Below are positions 1 to 9,643 of a DNA stretch of 39,530 nucleotides, one piece after another (position 1 is the stretch's first letter; each line of letters starts with the position of its first letter). The stretch is from Myxococcales bacterium (GTDB taxonomy: Bacteria > Myxococcota_A > Polyangia > Polyangiales > Polyangiaceae). The stretch is from contig JAJYCT010000005.1 of the NCBI GenBank assembly GCA_021778125.1, positions 1-39,530 on the forward strand, read 5' to 3'. Made by a program: the position numbers and the translations under genes. Under the pieces are notes generated by a model that did no database searches, was not told the origin of the DNA, and saw only the letters and a program-made list of their open reading frames with translations.

Positions 1-2
1 TT

Positions 3-248
3 CTCGCTTGCGGCTCCGGGGGAGCGGTGACCGCGAAGGACGCCTCGCCCGTCGACGGGACGGTGGACGGCGCGCCGGGCGATTCGTCCGCCGGCGACGA
101 GGGTGCTGCAGACCACGTTCCAGTAGGGGTGGAACGCCCCGAACCAGGGGATTACGTTGGGTCCGGCTCCCATGGAACGGGCGTTTTCTCGGATCATTTG
201 ACCCTTCGGAGCGGTCGCATGGGGTCGGGTAGACGGCCGTCGGCGTAG
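3..248 (+). CDS. Truncated lipoprotein-like ORF, 5' end outside window
   Basis: The open frame enters from the left edge and ends at TAG 246-248. Its first visible residues read LACGSGG, which looks like the end of a signal peptide with a lipobox cysteine. An Asp/Gly/Ser-rich linker ([11 protein letters not shown]...) follows, as is common just after the lipidated Cys in myxobacterial lipoproteins. After about base 140 the composition no longer looks like such a protein, and the frame runs antisense through the tail of a transposase remnant. I infer a lipoprotein gene cut by an insertion, with the end of the frame being chance. There is no recognisable domain. The antisense frame in the same stretch is also open, so the coding strand is not certain. 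Confidence 0.35.
   Translation, partial: LACGSGGAVTAKDASPVDGTVDGAPGDSSAGDEGAADHVPVGVERPEPGDYVGSGSHGTGVFSDHLTLRSGRMGSGRRPSA
116..136. repeat. 7-bp perfect inverted repeat near a transposase remnant
   Basis: CGTTCCA at 116-122 and TGGAACG at 130-136 form a perfect stem with a 7-base loop. It lies about 60 bases beyond the stop of the minus-strand transposase tail, where the subterminal end of the former insertion element would be. The link to the element is inference, and no matching copy is visible elsewhere in the window. Confidence 0.3.
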
Positions 249-358
249 CGTCGGACGTGGTTGCGTCGGAGTTCCTCGCGCAGATGGAAGGCCCAGTAGT
301 CGTCGAAGTCGCCGCTGGCACGCAGGGCGCGGAGACGAAGGACCGCCTCGGCGCCGGC
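194..358 (-). pseudogene. C-terminal remnant of a transposase (ISKra4-like)
   Basis: The minus-strand frame ending at TGA 194-196 reads [21 protein letters not shown], then AFHLREE and RRNHVRRYA. The order Ala/Glu-Ala-x-Leu-x-Leu-Arg-Ala, Ser-Gly-Asp-Phe/Trp-Asp-x-Tyr-Trp-x-Phe-His, then Arg-Asn-His resembles the extreme C-terminus of ISKra4-family transposases as I remember them. Only about 55 residues remain and no catalytic region is present. At its 5' end the frame breaks directly into a different transposase remnant in another reading frame. The family assignment is from memory of the tail motif and is moderately sure; that it is a transposase scrap is more secure. Confidence 0.5.
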
Positions 359-612
359 AGCGACAGCACCCACTGGCGTACGGGCACATCGGGCAGCACG
401 CGGTCGGCCAGGTGCGCCGCGGTGTTCGCCATGCGCCGCCCGGCGCAGCTCGGGCAGACGCCGCGGCCCTTGCACGAGAAGGCGACGAGCCGGTCGTGGC
501 CGCACGCGTCGCAGTGGGCCCGCACGAAGCCGTGGGCGAAGACGCCGCACCGGAGGTAGCCGCGCAGCTCCTGCTCGACGTAGCGTTGCGAGCGATCCCG
601 CGCGCTTGCCGA
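359..612 (-). pseudogene. IS91-type transposase N-terminal zinc-binding remnant
   Basis: The minus-strand frame reads [15 protein letters not shown], then [20 protein letters not shown], then CPSCAGRRM, and ends near RQWVLSLP. This is the conserved N-terminal zinc-binding domain of IS91-like transposases: four CxxC/CxxxG-type cysteines, the SCKGRGxCPSC motif, the RRM helix and the [10 protein letters not shown] strand. About 85 residues survive. The HUH/tyrosine catalytic part that should follow is missing, and the sequence joins the ISKra4-like tail at about 352-360 with a frame change. Upstream of about 612 there is no matching start region. This is a dead fragment. Confidence 0.7.
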
Positions 613-713
613 TGCCCGGGGTGTCCGCGGGACGGCTCCGCGCTGTCCCCGGTCGGTCCGTCCGAGACGCACCCCGGAGACCGGCGGGCGCACGTTCCGT
701 GTACCCTCGCCAC

Positions 714-2489
714 GTGCGAAGCGCCTCCGCGACCGTTCTTCTCCTGCTTCTGCTCCTCGGCTGCGCCCCCGCGGCCGCCCCCTGCCCCGCCTTCCCCGCA
801 GCCGCTCCCGCCCCGGCGGCGCTCTCGGCCTCCGCGGCGGCGGCGATCCCCGCCCCCGCGGGCCCCGAGGCGGACGTCGTCCTGCTGCTGCGCCCCGCGC
901 TTTCCCCCAAGCCGCTCGTCCACGTCGAGCTCACGCTCTCGCGCTCGGACGCGAACACCGCCGTCTTCACCCTCGCCAGCGGCGCGCCCGACCACGTCGC
1001 CCGCGCCGGGGCCCGCGACGCGTCCGGCGCGATCGCCGTCGACGTGTCGCCCGCCGGTCCCGGCGTCGCCCTTCGCCTCGCGCGCGCCCCCTCCGGGCCG
1101 CTGACGCTCGCCTACGACGTGCTCGCCGGCGACGACGCCCCCGACGACCCGCTCGGTCTGCTCGTCCTCGACGACCGCTTCCGCGGCGCGGGCGAGAGGC
1201 TCGTGGCGCTCCCCGAGGCGGTCGCCAGCGCGCGCGCCGAGGTCCTCGTGCGCCTCGACGGCGACGCGCTGCGCGCCGCGGGCGTCGCGTCGAGCCTCGG
1301 CGTGGGCAAGGCGCGCAAGGCGACGGTCCCGGTGCGCGCGCTGCGCTACGCGAGCTACGTGGCCGGCTCGCTCGGCGTGCAGGTGAGCGACGACGGCGCC
1401 GCCCACGACGAGGGCGCGTGGCTCGGATCCACGGCGTTCGACGCGCGCCCGTCGATGGCGGAGCTGGCGGTCTACCGCACGGCCCTGCGCGATCTGTTCA
1501 AGGCGCGCTTCGACATGCCGCCGTGGACGACGCTGCTGCTCACCCAGACCCGCCCGCTCGGCTCGTTCACGACGACGCCCCGCTTCCAGAGCACGCTCCT
1601 GCAGGTCGGGCCGGGCGAGCCGTGGAGCGCGGCGCTGCGCCTGTCGATGGCGCAGCAGCTCGCCCGCTTCTGGATCGGGGGCCTGCTGCGCGTCGCCACG
1701 GAGCCCGGCCACGAGGCCGAGGGGGCGTGGTTCGGCGAGGGCGTGTCGCGCTACGCAGCGATGCTCATGCTCACGCGCGCCGACGGAATCACGATGGCCG
1801 ACGCGCGCGACGCGGTGGGCGGAGAGCTGAGCGTGCTCGCCACGTCGCCACACCGGGCGCTCGGCAACGCCCGGCTCGCCGAGCTCGCGCGGACCGATCC
1901 GGCGGCGCGCGCGACGCTCATGGCGCGCGGCGCGCTGTACGCGCTGCGTGAGGCGGCCGTGATCCGCGCGCGCTCCGGGGGCCAGCGCGGTCTCGCGACC
2001 GTGCTCCAGGGGCTGCTCCGGCAGCTCGAGGAGCGCAAGACCGCCGCCGCCTTCCCGCTCTCGGCGTGGCTCGACGCCGTGGGCGCCGACGATCCGGACG
2101 CCGCCAGGACGTTCGACGCGCTGGTGGTCCGGGGCGAGGCGGTCACGCTGCCGTCCGACGCGCTGGGCCCGTGCTTCCGCGCGGGCACGGGCGACTACGT
2201 GTCGTACGACCCGGGCTTCGACGTGGAGGCGACGCGCCTGTCGCCCGACGGCAAGGTCGTGGGCGTGCGCGCCGGGGGCCCGGCCGACCGGGCGGGCCTG
2301 CGCGAGGGCGACGTGATCGAGTCGATGACCGGGCGCGACGGCGACGCGAACGCGCCGGTGAAGCTCGTCGCGACGCGCGCCGGGGCCAGGGTCACCGTGA
2401 CGTACGCGCCGCGCGGGGCGCGCGGGCGGGGGCAGACGTGGGCCCGCGTCGCCGACGTGCCCGACGGGCGCTGCGGCGACCTGCCGTAG
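714..2489 (+). CDS. Lipoprotein with M61-peptidase-like fold and C-terminal PDZ, zinc motif lost
   Basis: GTG 714 is chosen because it gives a compact signal peptide ([17 protein letters not shown]) with a lipobox ending at Cys16; an ATG at 606 would add 36 unlikely residues. The 591-aa product has an N-terminal beta-rich region, a central helical region with [12 protein letters not shown] (about residues 337-348), and a PDZ domain near residues 500-575 ([17 protein letters not shown]). This is the order of M61 glycyl-aminopeptidases: beta-sandwich, thermolysin-like domain with W-x-x-EG-x-x-x-Y, PDZ. Where M61 enzymes carry the zinc-binding HExxH, this protein has AQQLARFW (about residues 311-318). 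I therefore infer a non-catalytic envelope protein. It is convergent with the downstream kinase gene, 14 bases away. Confidence 0.72.
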   Translation: MRSASATVLLLLLLLGCAPAAAPCPAFPAAAPAPAALSASAAAAIPAPAGPEADVVLLLRPALSPKPLVHVELTLSRSDANTAVFTLASGAPDHVARAGARDASGAIAVDVSPAGPGVALRLARAPSGPLTLAYDVLAGDDAPDDPLGLLVLDDRFRGAGERLVALPEAVASARAEVLVRLDGDALRAAGVASSLGVGKARKATVPVRALRYASYVAGSLGVQVSDDGAAHDEGAWLGSTAFDARPSMAELAVYRTALRDLFKARFDMPPWTTLLLTQTRPLGSFTTTPRFQSTLLQVGPGEPWSAALRLSMAQQLARFWIGGLLRVATEPGHEAEGAWFGEGVSRYAAMLMLTRADGITMADARDAVGGELSVLATSPHRALGNARLAELARTDPAARATLMARGALYALREAAVIRARSGGQRGLATVLQGLLRQLEERKTAAAFPLSAWLDAVGADDPDAARTFDALVVRGEAVTLPSDALGPCFRAGTGDYVSYDPGFDVEATRLSPDGKVVGVRAGGPADRAGLREGDVIESMTGRDGDANAPVKLVATRAGARVTVTYAPRGARGRGQTWARVADVPDGRCGDLP

Positions 2490-2503
2490 CCGACTCTCCG
2501 CCG

Positions 2504-5311
2504 CTACTCCGGCTCGGCGAGCCACAGATCGGCGTCGACCGAGACGAGGCTGAGGTAGGCCCACCTCTCGTCGCGCGAGAGGGCAAACGAGTCGATCGCG
2601 TCGGGCGCCACGTCGACGAGCAGCCTGGAGCTGCCGTCGGCGGTGTCGAGGACGCTGAGGCGCTGGGTCCACGTGTAGAGCAGGCGGCGCCCGTCGCGCA
2701 GCGGCGTCACCTGATCGTCGGGCGGCCCGAGGCGCCGGTACGTGTGGCTCGCGACGTCGAGCGAGTAGGTCCCGGTGGGCTCGCCCTGCGCCGTGTCGAG
2801 GTCCGAGCCATAGAGGGTCTTGCCGTCGGCCGACCACGACACGGGATAGAAGTACGCGCCCGGGTGCACGTCGGGTAGCTCCTCGAGAAACGCCTGGTCC
2901 GGCGGCCTGGACGCGTCGAAGAGGATGGCCTTGTCCCACTCGATCGCGGCGACGCGGGAGTCGACGGGGTTGGGGATCGGCACGAACAGCCGCTTGCCCG
3001 GCGCGGCGAAGGCGAGCGACATGCCGCTGCCGTCGGGCGCGATCGACCAGATGCGGAGGCTGTCGCGCGAGATCGACCACTGCCCGGGCCCGGTGACCTC
3101 CCCGCGCTGCGAGAAGAAGAAGATGCGCTTGCCGTCGCCGGAAAAGCGCGGGCTGCGATCGTAGGGCGCGTCGTCGGTGAGCTGCCGCAGCTCGGAGCCG
3201 TCGGTGCGCGCGACAAAGAGGTCCTCCTGCGGCGAGGCGAAACCTTCGTAGCCACCCGAGGCGAAGACCATCCAGTTTCCGTCCGGGGAGATGCCGATGT
3301 CGCCGAAGCGATGGCTGCCGCGCGTGAGCGGCTCGATGGGACCGTCGAGGCGGGCTCTCCTGGCGTCGAACCGCGCCCGCGCGAGGTTGCTCGTGACGTG
3401 GATGCCGACGGCGAGCAGCTTGCGACCGTCCGCCGAGAGCGACGGGTACGCCAGCTCGAAGCCGACGCCGCTGGTGACCGGCTCCGGCTCGCCGAAGGCG
3501 ACCTTGCCCTCGTCGAAGGGCACGCGCCACAGGTTGGTGTCCTCGCGGCGCACGACCGACGCGTAGAGGTACTTGCCGTCGGGCGACCACGCGGGCGTCC
3601 AGGTCGCCAGGCCCCGCACGACGTGGACCGGCTTGCCACCGGTGACGGGCACGACGGCGACGCCCCGCTCGAGGAACCCGTCCCAGTAGTGATAGGCGAC
3701 GAACTTGCCGTCGGGCGAGAAGGCGGGCAGCGACGAGTCCTCGCCGGTCTCGAGGCGCCGCCTGGCGCTCGTCGCCACGTCGACGATGTAGAGCTCCCCG
3801 TGGATGAGGCGCGAGAGCGGCTGCCTGACCGCGACCGACGAGACGACCACCTGCCGGCCGTCGGGCGACCAGCTCGGCGTGTAGCCGAAGTCGGTCAGGC
3901 GGCGCGCGTTCTCACCCGTCGCGCCCATGACGTAGATGCCGCCGCCGTCGCGTGTCGAGTGGAAGGCGATGGTCTCGCCGTCGGGCGAGATCGCGGGCTG
4001 GTCGTCGTCGGAGTCCGAGCCCGCCGTGAGGTTGGTGGGGTTCGTCCCGCCGATGCGCTGGCGGTAGATGTCCGCCTTGCCGCCGGCGCGCATGCTGTAC
4101 GCCATCCACTTGCCGTCGGGCGCGATCGCCGGCATGCCCTTGAAGCTCGAGGTCGCCGTCAGGCGCGTGAGCTTCGTGAAGCGGGGCGCCGAGCTCTCGC
4201 CGCCGAGGGCCTGGGGGGCGGCGCTCGCGGCGGGCGCCGCCGAGAGACGGCCGACGCGGGCGCCGACGAGCGCGCTGCAGAGCGACAGCCCGATCGCCCC
4301 GGCGGCGAGGCCCAGGGCGCGCTTGCGCCTGCGGGCCGCCGGGGGCTTCGACGTCACGCGCGGGCCCGGAGGGAGCGTCGGCGCGAGCGCTCCGGTCGAC
4401 AGGTCCCCCTTCAGCTCCTCGAGATCGTTGAGTAGATCGCGCGACGACTGGTAGCGCTTCCGGGGTTCCTTCTGCAGGCAACGCCGCACGATGCGCCAGA
4501 GCTGCGGCGGTATCGACGCCTTCTTCTCGTGGATCGGCGTGGGGTCGTCGCGCAGGACCGAAGAGATGAGCGAGATGGTGCTGCCGCCGACGAACGGCAG
4601 CTCGCCGACGGCCATCTCGTAGAGCATCACGCCGAGCGAGAAGACGTCGCTCCGCGCGTCGACGGCACGGCCCTCGGCCTGCTCGGGCGACATGTACGCC
4701 GGCGTGCCGAGGATGCGCCCCTCGCCGGTCATCGTCGGCGCCGCCATCCCGACGGGGCCGCCGGGTCGCTCGGCGAGCTTCGCAAGGCCGAAGTCGAGGA
4801 CCTTGATGGCGCCCTCGTCGGTGACCATCACGTTGGCCGGCTTGAGGTCGCGGTGCACGATGCCCTGGTCGTGAGCGGCGGCGACGGCCGCGATGAGCGG
4901 CATCGCGACGTCGAGCAGGCGAAGGGGGTCCATCCCGCCCCTCGGGATGACGTCCGCCACGGTGCGGCCCTGGACCAGCTCCATGACGAGAAAGGCCTGG
5001 CCCTCGACCTGGTCGACGGAGTGCACGGCCACGATGTTCGGATGGCTGAGCGCCGCGACCGCGCGCGCCTCGCGCTCGAAGCGCCGCCGCCGGTCGTCGT
5101 CGTCGCCGATGCCCGTGGTCAGCAGCTTGAGGGCGACGTCGCGGTGGAGCTTCTCGTCGACCGCGCGGTACACGACGCCCATGCCGCCGTGGCCGAGCCG
5201 GCCGACGATGCGAAAGTGACCAAGGCGCTCGGGATCCGGGCGCGAGTCGCTCGCAGAGCCCGTCTCCCGCGCCGCCTTCGCCGGTGCGTCACGCTGGGCG
5301 CCCATGCCCAC
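2504..5311 (-). CDS. Ser/Thr protein kinase fused to TolB-like beta-propeller
   Basis: 935 aa from GTG 5311; an ATG two codons further in (5305) is an equally good start. Residues 34-300 form a Hanks-type kinase: Gly-rich loop GRLGHGGMGVVY (37-48), VALK lysine 62, HRDLKPAN (153-160), DFG (173-175), and activation segment GTPAYMSPEQ (202-211). A Lys/Arg-rich juxtamembrane stretch leads to one membrane span (about 332-350). About eight PD40/WD40-like blades with xxSPDGxxxAF signatures follow outside the membrane, forming a TolB-type sensor or ligand-binding propeller. This is the architecture of myxobacterial receptor kinases. The signal and targets are unknown. It is followed on the same strand, further upstream, by the zinc-ribbon gene, with 56 bases between them. 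Confidence 0.93.
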   Translation of the reverse strand: MGMGAQRDAPAKAARETGSASDSRPDPERLGHFRIVGRLGHGGMGVVYRAVDEKLHRDVALKLLTTGIGDDDDRRRRFEREARAVAALSHPNIVAVHSVDQVEGQAFLVMELVQGRTVADVIPRGGMDPLRLLDVAMPLIAAVAAAHDQGIVHRDLKPANVMVTDEGAIKVLDFGLAKLAERPGGPVGMAAPTMTGEGRILGTPAYMSPEQAEGRAVDARSDVFSLGVMLYEMAVGELPFVGGSTISLISSVLRDDPTPIHEKKASIPPQLWRIVRRCLQKEPRKRYQSSRDLLNDLEELKGDLSTGALAPTLPPGPRVTSKPPAARRRKRALGLAAGAIGLSLCSALVGARVGRLSAAPAASAAPQALGGESSAPRFTKLTRLTATSSFKGMPAIAPDGKWMAYSMRAGGKADIYRQRIGGTNPTNLTAGSDSDDDQPAISPDGETIAFHSTRDGGGIYVMGATGENARRLTDFGYTPSWSPDGRQVVVSSVAVRQPLSRLIHGELYIVDVATSARRRLETGEDSSLPAFSPDGKFVAYHYWDGFLERGVAVVPVTGGKPVHVVRGLATWTPAWSPDGKYLYASVVRREDTNLWRVPFDEGKVAFGEPEPVTSGVGFELAYPSLSADGRKLLAVGIHVTSNLARARFDARRARLDGPIEPLTRGSHRFGDIGISPDGNWMVFASGGYEGFASPQEDLFVARTDGSELRQLTDDAPYDRSPRFSGDGKRIFFFSQRGEVTGPGQWSISRDSLRIWSIAPDGSGMSLAFAAPGKRLFVPIPNPVDSRVAAIEWDKAILFDASRPPDQAFLEELPDVHPGAYFYPVSWSADGKTLYGSDLDTAQGEPTGTYSLDVASHTYRRLGPPDDQVTPLRDGRRLLYTWTQRLSVLDTADGSSRLLVDVAPDAIDSFALSRDERWAYLSLVSVDADLWLAEPE

Positions 5312-5367
5312 GTCGCCAGTCTATCGCAGTCACGCCCTGAACGAGCGATCGTCCTCGCGGAGGCCGA

Positions 5368-6609
5368 TCAGCGCACCATGTCGTTGAGGTCGGACGCAAG
5401 GGCGAAGTGCCAGAGGAAGACGTAGAGCACGATCGAGCGGGTCGGCGCCTGGACGCCCATCATCTGCTTGGCCTTGGTCACCTCGGCGGGGACCAGGAGC
5501 CACATGAAGTAGATGCTGTAGAACGGCACCACGAGAGGCCACCACGGGAACGCGGGGTTGCGCGTGACCGAGTTGACCTCGCCGATCATCTTGATGGCGG
5601 CGAGCAGGTAGAGGGCGCCGCCCGCGGCCACGCCCGCCAGCGAGAGGAGCGACCCGACGGTGGCGAGCCCCACGATGGCGAGGATCGTGCCGAGGATGAT
5701 GCCCCCGAACATGACGACACCCGGGATCAGGAACGTCATCAGGGCGTTGCGGCGCGTGGGCCCGGTCCCCGTCCCGGCGGACGCGAGCGTTCCGGCCACG
5801 GCGGGCGGAGCCATGGCGGGCTGGCCATACGGTGCTATCGCCTGCGGGGCGGGCTGTCCGTAGGGTGCTGCCGGCTGTCCGTAGGGCGCCGGCTGTCCGT
5901 AGGCAGGCGGCTGCTGCCCGTAGGCGGGCGGCCCGTAGGGAGGCTGCTGCCCGTACTGAGGAGGAGGCGCGCTACCGTATGGATCGCCGGGCGGCGCGCC
6001 ATAGGGGGCAGGCGGCGCACCGTACGGAGCGGGCGGCGGGGTCCCCATTGCGCCGGGGGCGCCGTAGGGGTCTTGCGGAGGCGGCGCGCCGTACGCGGGA
6101 GGCGCTCCCGGCGGCCCGTAGCCCGGAGGGGGCGGCGGCGCGTTGCCGAACGCGGCCGCGAAGGCCCCGGCATCGGCGGCCATGGTCCCGCCGAGCGGGT
6201 TGACTCCCCCCTGCCCCGCGGGCGGCGCGTAGGGGGCGCCCTGCGGCGGAAACGCTCCTTCGGGCTGGCCCATCGGCGGCTGCATCGGGGCCATCGGAGG
6301 AGGAGGAGGAGGAGCCGACAGGGGGCGCGGCCCCGGCGGCACGGCCCCGACGATGGGCGGCGCGACGCCCACCATGGTCCCCTTCAACTTGCTTGGCGGC
6401 CCTGCCGCCCCCGCCGACGCAGGCCTGGGCGCAGCCCCCGGAGGCGCCGCGGGCGCCGCAGGTGCGGCGGGCCCGACGGCCGGCGGCTGGTTCATCATCA
6501 ACATCGTGCCCTTGAACTTCGGGGCCGCAGCGCCCTTGATGTTGAAGCCGCACTTGGAGCAGGTCTGCGCCGTATCCGGATTCTGGGTCCCACAGTTCGG
6601 ACAGAACAC
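5368..6609 (-). CDS. Zinc-ribbon, proline-rich, multi-spanning membrane protein (DUF4234-like C-terminus)
   Basis: The GTG start at 6609 is fixed by a Shine-Dalgarno GAGGTGA four bases upstream and by the first residues being VFCPNCG. The 413-aa product begins with a zinc ribbon (Cys3, Cys6, Cys17, Cys20). A segment of about 270 residues rich in Pro, Gly, Ala and Tyr follows, with PYGQP and PYGAPP repeats. The C-terminal 130 residues hold about four hydrophobic helices with PAFPWWPLVVPFYSIYFMW, resembling DUF4234. The long flexible linker suggests a membrane-anchored adaptor. Function is unknown. It is divergent from the nuo operon. Confidence 0.85.
   Translation of the reverse strand: MFCPNCGTQNPDTAQTCSKCGFNIKGAAAPKFKGTMLMMNQPPAVGPAAPAAPAAPPGAAPRPASAGAAGPPSKLKGTMVGVAPPIVGAVPPGPRPLSAPPPPPPMAPMQPPMGQPEGAFPPQGAPYAPPAGQGGVNPLGGTMAADAGAFAAAFGNAPPPPPGYGPPGAPPAYGAPPPQDPYGAPGAMGTPPPAPYGAPPAPYGAPPGDPYGSAPPPQYGQQPPYGPPAYGQQPPAYGQPAPYGQPAAPYGQPAPQAIAPYGQPAMAPPAVAGTLASAGTGTGPTRRNALMTFLIPGVVMFGGIILGTILAIVGLATVGSLLSLAGVAAGGALYLLAAIKMIGEVNSVTRNPAFPWWPLVVPFYSIYFMWLLVPAEVTKAKQMMGVQAPTRSIVLYVFLWHFALASDLNDMVR
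5826..6120 (-). repeat. Degenerate tandem repeat coding PYGQP/PYGAPP
   Basis: On the plus strand, units of about 15-21 bases built around CTGTCCGTAGGG recur between about 5826 and 6120. Read on the minus strand they encode Pro-Tyr-Gly-Gln-Pro and Pro-Tyr-Gly-Ala-Pro. Repeat length is always a multiple of three and the frame is kept, so this is protein low complexity and not an intergenic array. Confidence 0.7.
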
Positions 6610-6684
6610 GCCGTCACCTCGCGACGGCGGAGCATACCGGCCGCGAAACGCAAGGCTCAAGGGAATTGTCGGCGCGACCACGGC

Positions 6685-6714
6685 TTGACACCCGCGCACC
6701 GTCGCCACTAGTTT
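6685..6714 (+). promoter_or_regulatory. Sigma-70-type promoter of the nuo operon
   Basis: A consensus -35 TTGACA lies at 6685-6690 and a weak -10 TAGTTT at 6709-6714, with an 18-base spacer. A start about seven bases later would give a leader of roughly 85 bases before nuoE. The consensus -35 stands out in such GC-rich DNA, and the site lies in the only sizeable gap upstream of the operon. The -10 matches at only three positions, so the assignment is an inference. Confidence 0.45.
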
Positions 6715-6806
6715 CCGCGCCGGTTTCCGCCTTATTTCGCGCGCTGTTTCACGCGTGTGCGGCCTTCACGAGCGCCACGCGCCCGACCCCCGAGGACCGC
6801 CACGCG

Positions 6807-7283
6807 ATGCCCTTCGCTCTGAGCCCCGAACGCGAGCGCGAGCTTCAACAAATCCTCGAGCGGTATCCGACCAAGATGGCCGCCACGCTGCCCCTTCTGC
6901 ACCTCTGTCAGGAGCAGAACGGGTGGATCAGCGACGAGGTCATCGAGTTCGTCTCGCAGCGCCTCGACGTCTCGACCGCCCACGTGCAGGGCGTCGTCAC
7001 CTTCTACACGCTCTACAACCGGAAGCCGGTCGGCAAGCACCAGGTCTGGGTATGCCGGACGCTGCCGTGCGCGCTGCGCGGCGGCTACGACGTGCTCGCG
7101 TACTGCGAGAAGAAGCTCGGCGTCCACGCCGGCGAGACCACGCCTGACGGCAAGATCACGCTGCGCACGGCCGAGTGCCTCGCCAGCTGCGGGACGGGGC
7201 CGATGATGCAGGTCGACAAGGACTACCACGAGAATCTCACGCGAGAGCGCGTCGACGCCATCCTCGCGAAGCTCTCGGAGTAA
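6807..7283 (+). CDS. nuoE: NADH-quinone oxidoreductase subunit E (24-kDa, 2Fe-2S)
   Basis: 158 aa from ATG 6807. It carries the [2Fe-2S] N1a ligands of the thioredoxin-like 24-kDa subunit: Cys83 and Cys88 (CRTLPC) and Cys124 and Cys128 (ECLASC). Helical N-terminal features are also typical (ILERYPTKMAATLPLLHLCQ). It sits in the peripheral NADH-oxidising arm next to NuoF and tunes electron flow from FMN. A longer in-frame ORF upstream (from 6666) would add an unlikely Arg/Ala-rich stretch and run into the promoter. First gene of the operon; nuoF begins six bases after its stop. Confidence 0.96.
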   Translation: MPFALSPERERELQQILERYPTKMAATLPLLHLCQEQNGWISDEVIEFVSQRLDVSTAHVQGVVTFYTLYNRKPVGKHQVWVCRTLPCALRGGYDVLAYCEKKLGVHAGETTPDGKITLRTAECLASCGTGPMMQVDKDYHENLTRERVDAILAKLSE

Positions 7284-7289
7284 CCGGAC

Positions 7290-8660
<1,371 letters not shown>

Positions 8661-8662
8661 CC

Positions 8663-9304
8663 ATGGTAGCGCTCGGGACCATCTACTTCTGGGTGTGCGC
8701 GCTCACGGCCGTCGCCGGGGCGCTCTCCGTGGTCGTCTCGAAGAACCCGATCCGCGGGGCGATGGGGCTGCTGCTGCTCATCCTCAGCGTGGCGGGGCTC
8801 TTCCTGGCGCTGCACGCGCAGTTCCTCGCGGCCATCCAGCTCATCGTGTACGCCGGGGCGATCGTCGTCCTCTTCCTCTTCGTCATCATGCTGCTCGGGC
8901 CGGCCGCGTCGACGCCGAACGACCGGCGCGGGCTGTTCGCGCGGGCGTTCGGCGGCGGGCTCGCGGCGCTCTGCGGCGCGGCGGCCATCGCGCTGGTGGC
9001 GAGCGCCGGGCTGGCGGCGAAGCATCCCTTCCCCCTGGCCGACGTCGATCCGAGCTTCGGCGGCGTCGACGCCTTCGGCAGCGCCCTGTTTGCGGACGCG
9101 CTGGTGCCGTTCGAGGTGTCCGGTGCGCTGCTGATGGTGGCGGTCGTCGGCGCCCTGGCGGTGGCGCGCGGGCGGCAGGGGGTCGCCTCGCTCACCCGGA
9201 GCGAGCGCGAGGTCGCGCGAGCCGCGACCCCCGAGCCGGACACCGCCGGCGGGGCTGGCGTCTACAGCCACGAGATCCACGCGCACGAGGAGCACTCCTC
9301 ATGA
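8663..9304 (+). CDS. nuoJ: NADH-quinone oxidoreductase subunit J
   Basis: 213 aa from ATG 8663, with a GGAG Shine-Dalgarno six bases upstream. Five hydrophobic helices are visible. Typical NuoJ features include NPIRGAMGLLLLILSVAGLFL and the conserved IQLIVYAGAIVVLFLFVIMLL with the pi-bulge helix. The C-terminus after the last helix is a short hydrophilic tail ending in EIHAHEEHSS. NuoJ is a membrane-arm subunit beside NuoK and NuoA. The stop overlaps the nuoK start (ATGA), so the two are translationally coupled. Confidence 0.95.
   Translation: MVALGTIYFWVCALTAVAGALSVVVSKNPIRGAMGLLLLILSVAGLFLALHAQFLAAIQLIVYAGAIVVLFLFVIMLLGPAASTPNDRRGLFARAFGGGLAALCGAAAIALVASAGLAAKHPFPLADVDPSFGGVDAFGSALFADALVPFEVSGALLMVAVVGALAVARGRQGVASLTRSEREVARAATPEPDTAGGAGVYSHEIHAHEEHSS
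9287..9300 (+). promoter_or_regulatory. Self-complementary Shine-Dalgarno of nuoK (coupling hairpin)
   Basis: The sequence GAGGAGCACTCCTC directly before the nuoK ATG is an inverted repeat that pairs the nuoK Shine-Dalgarno (GAGGAG, 9287-9292) with its own complement (CTCCTC, 9295-9300). It lies inside the last codons of nuoJ, so ribosomes finishing nuoJ would open it. This fits strict coupling of the two membrane subunits. The folding itself is inferred from base pairing only. Confidence 0.4.
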
Positions 9305-9636
9305 TCCCCGTCGAGCACTACGTGCTGCTGAGCAGCCTGCTCTTCGTCATCGGCTCGGTCGGCTTCCTGGTCCGTCGCAACGTGCTGGTCACGCTGATGA
9401 GCATCGAGGTGATGCTCAACGCCGCGAATCTGGCGCTGGTGGCGTTCAACCGGTCGCGCCTGCGCCACGCGGTCGAGCAGGCGGCGCCCGGGCCGAGCCA
9501 CACCGGCCAGGTGTTCGCGTTCTTCGTCATCGCGGCCGAAGCCGCAGAGGTCGCCGTCGGTCTGGCGATCGTGCTGTCCCTCTACCGCCTGCGGCGGACC
9601 GTCCGGTCCGACGAAGCGGACCTCCTCAAGAACTAG
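9301..9636 (+). CDS. nuoK: NADH-quinone oxidoreductase subunit K
   Basis: 111 aa, ATG overlapping the nuoJ stop. Three membrane helices are present with the NuoK hallmarks: GSVGFLVRRNVLVTLMSIEVMLNAANLALVAF, including the conserved proton-path Glu in helix 2, and FFVIAAEAAEVAVGLAIVL with the second Glu in helix 3. The loop between helices 2 and 3 (SRLRHAVEQAAPGPSHTG) is somewhat longer than in E. coli. Membrane-arm antiporter-related subunit. The stop is seven bases before nuoL. Confidence 0.95.
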   Translation: MIPVEHYVLLSSLLFVIGSVGFLVRRNVLVTLMSIEVMLNAANLALVAFNRSRLRHAVEQAAPGPSHTGQVFAFFVIAAEAAEVAVGLAIVLSLYRLRRTVRSDEADLLKN

Positions 9637-9643
9637 AGGAAGC

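Noticed and set aside
1-196. Minus-strand reading [18 protein letters not shown] as a real protein
   Set aside because: Suggestive hydrophobic stretch, but it soon becomes Arg-rich filler, and the plus strand offers a lipobox and Asp/Gly-rich linker; neither reading is secure.
5826-6120. Possible CRISPR-like or intergenic tandem array
   Set aside because: Units are coding-frame repeats (PYGQP) inside a gene, with no unique spacers.
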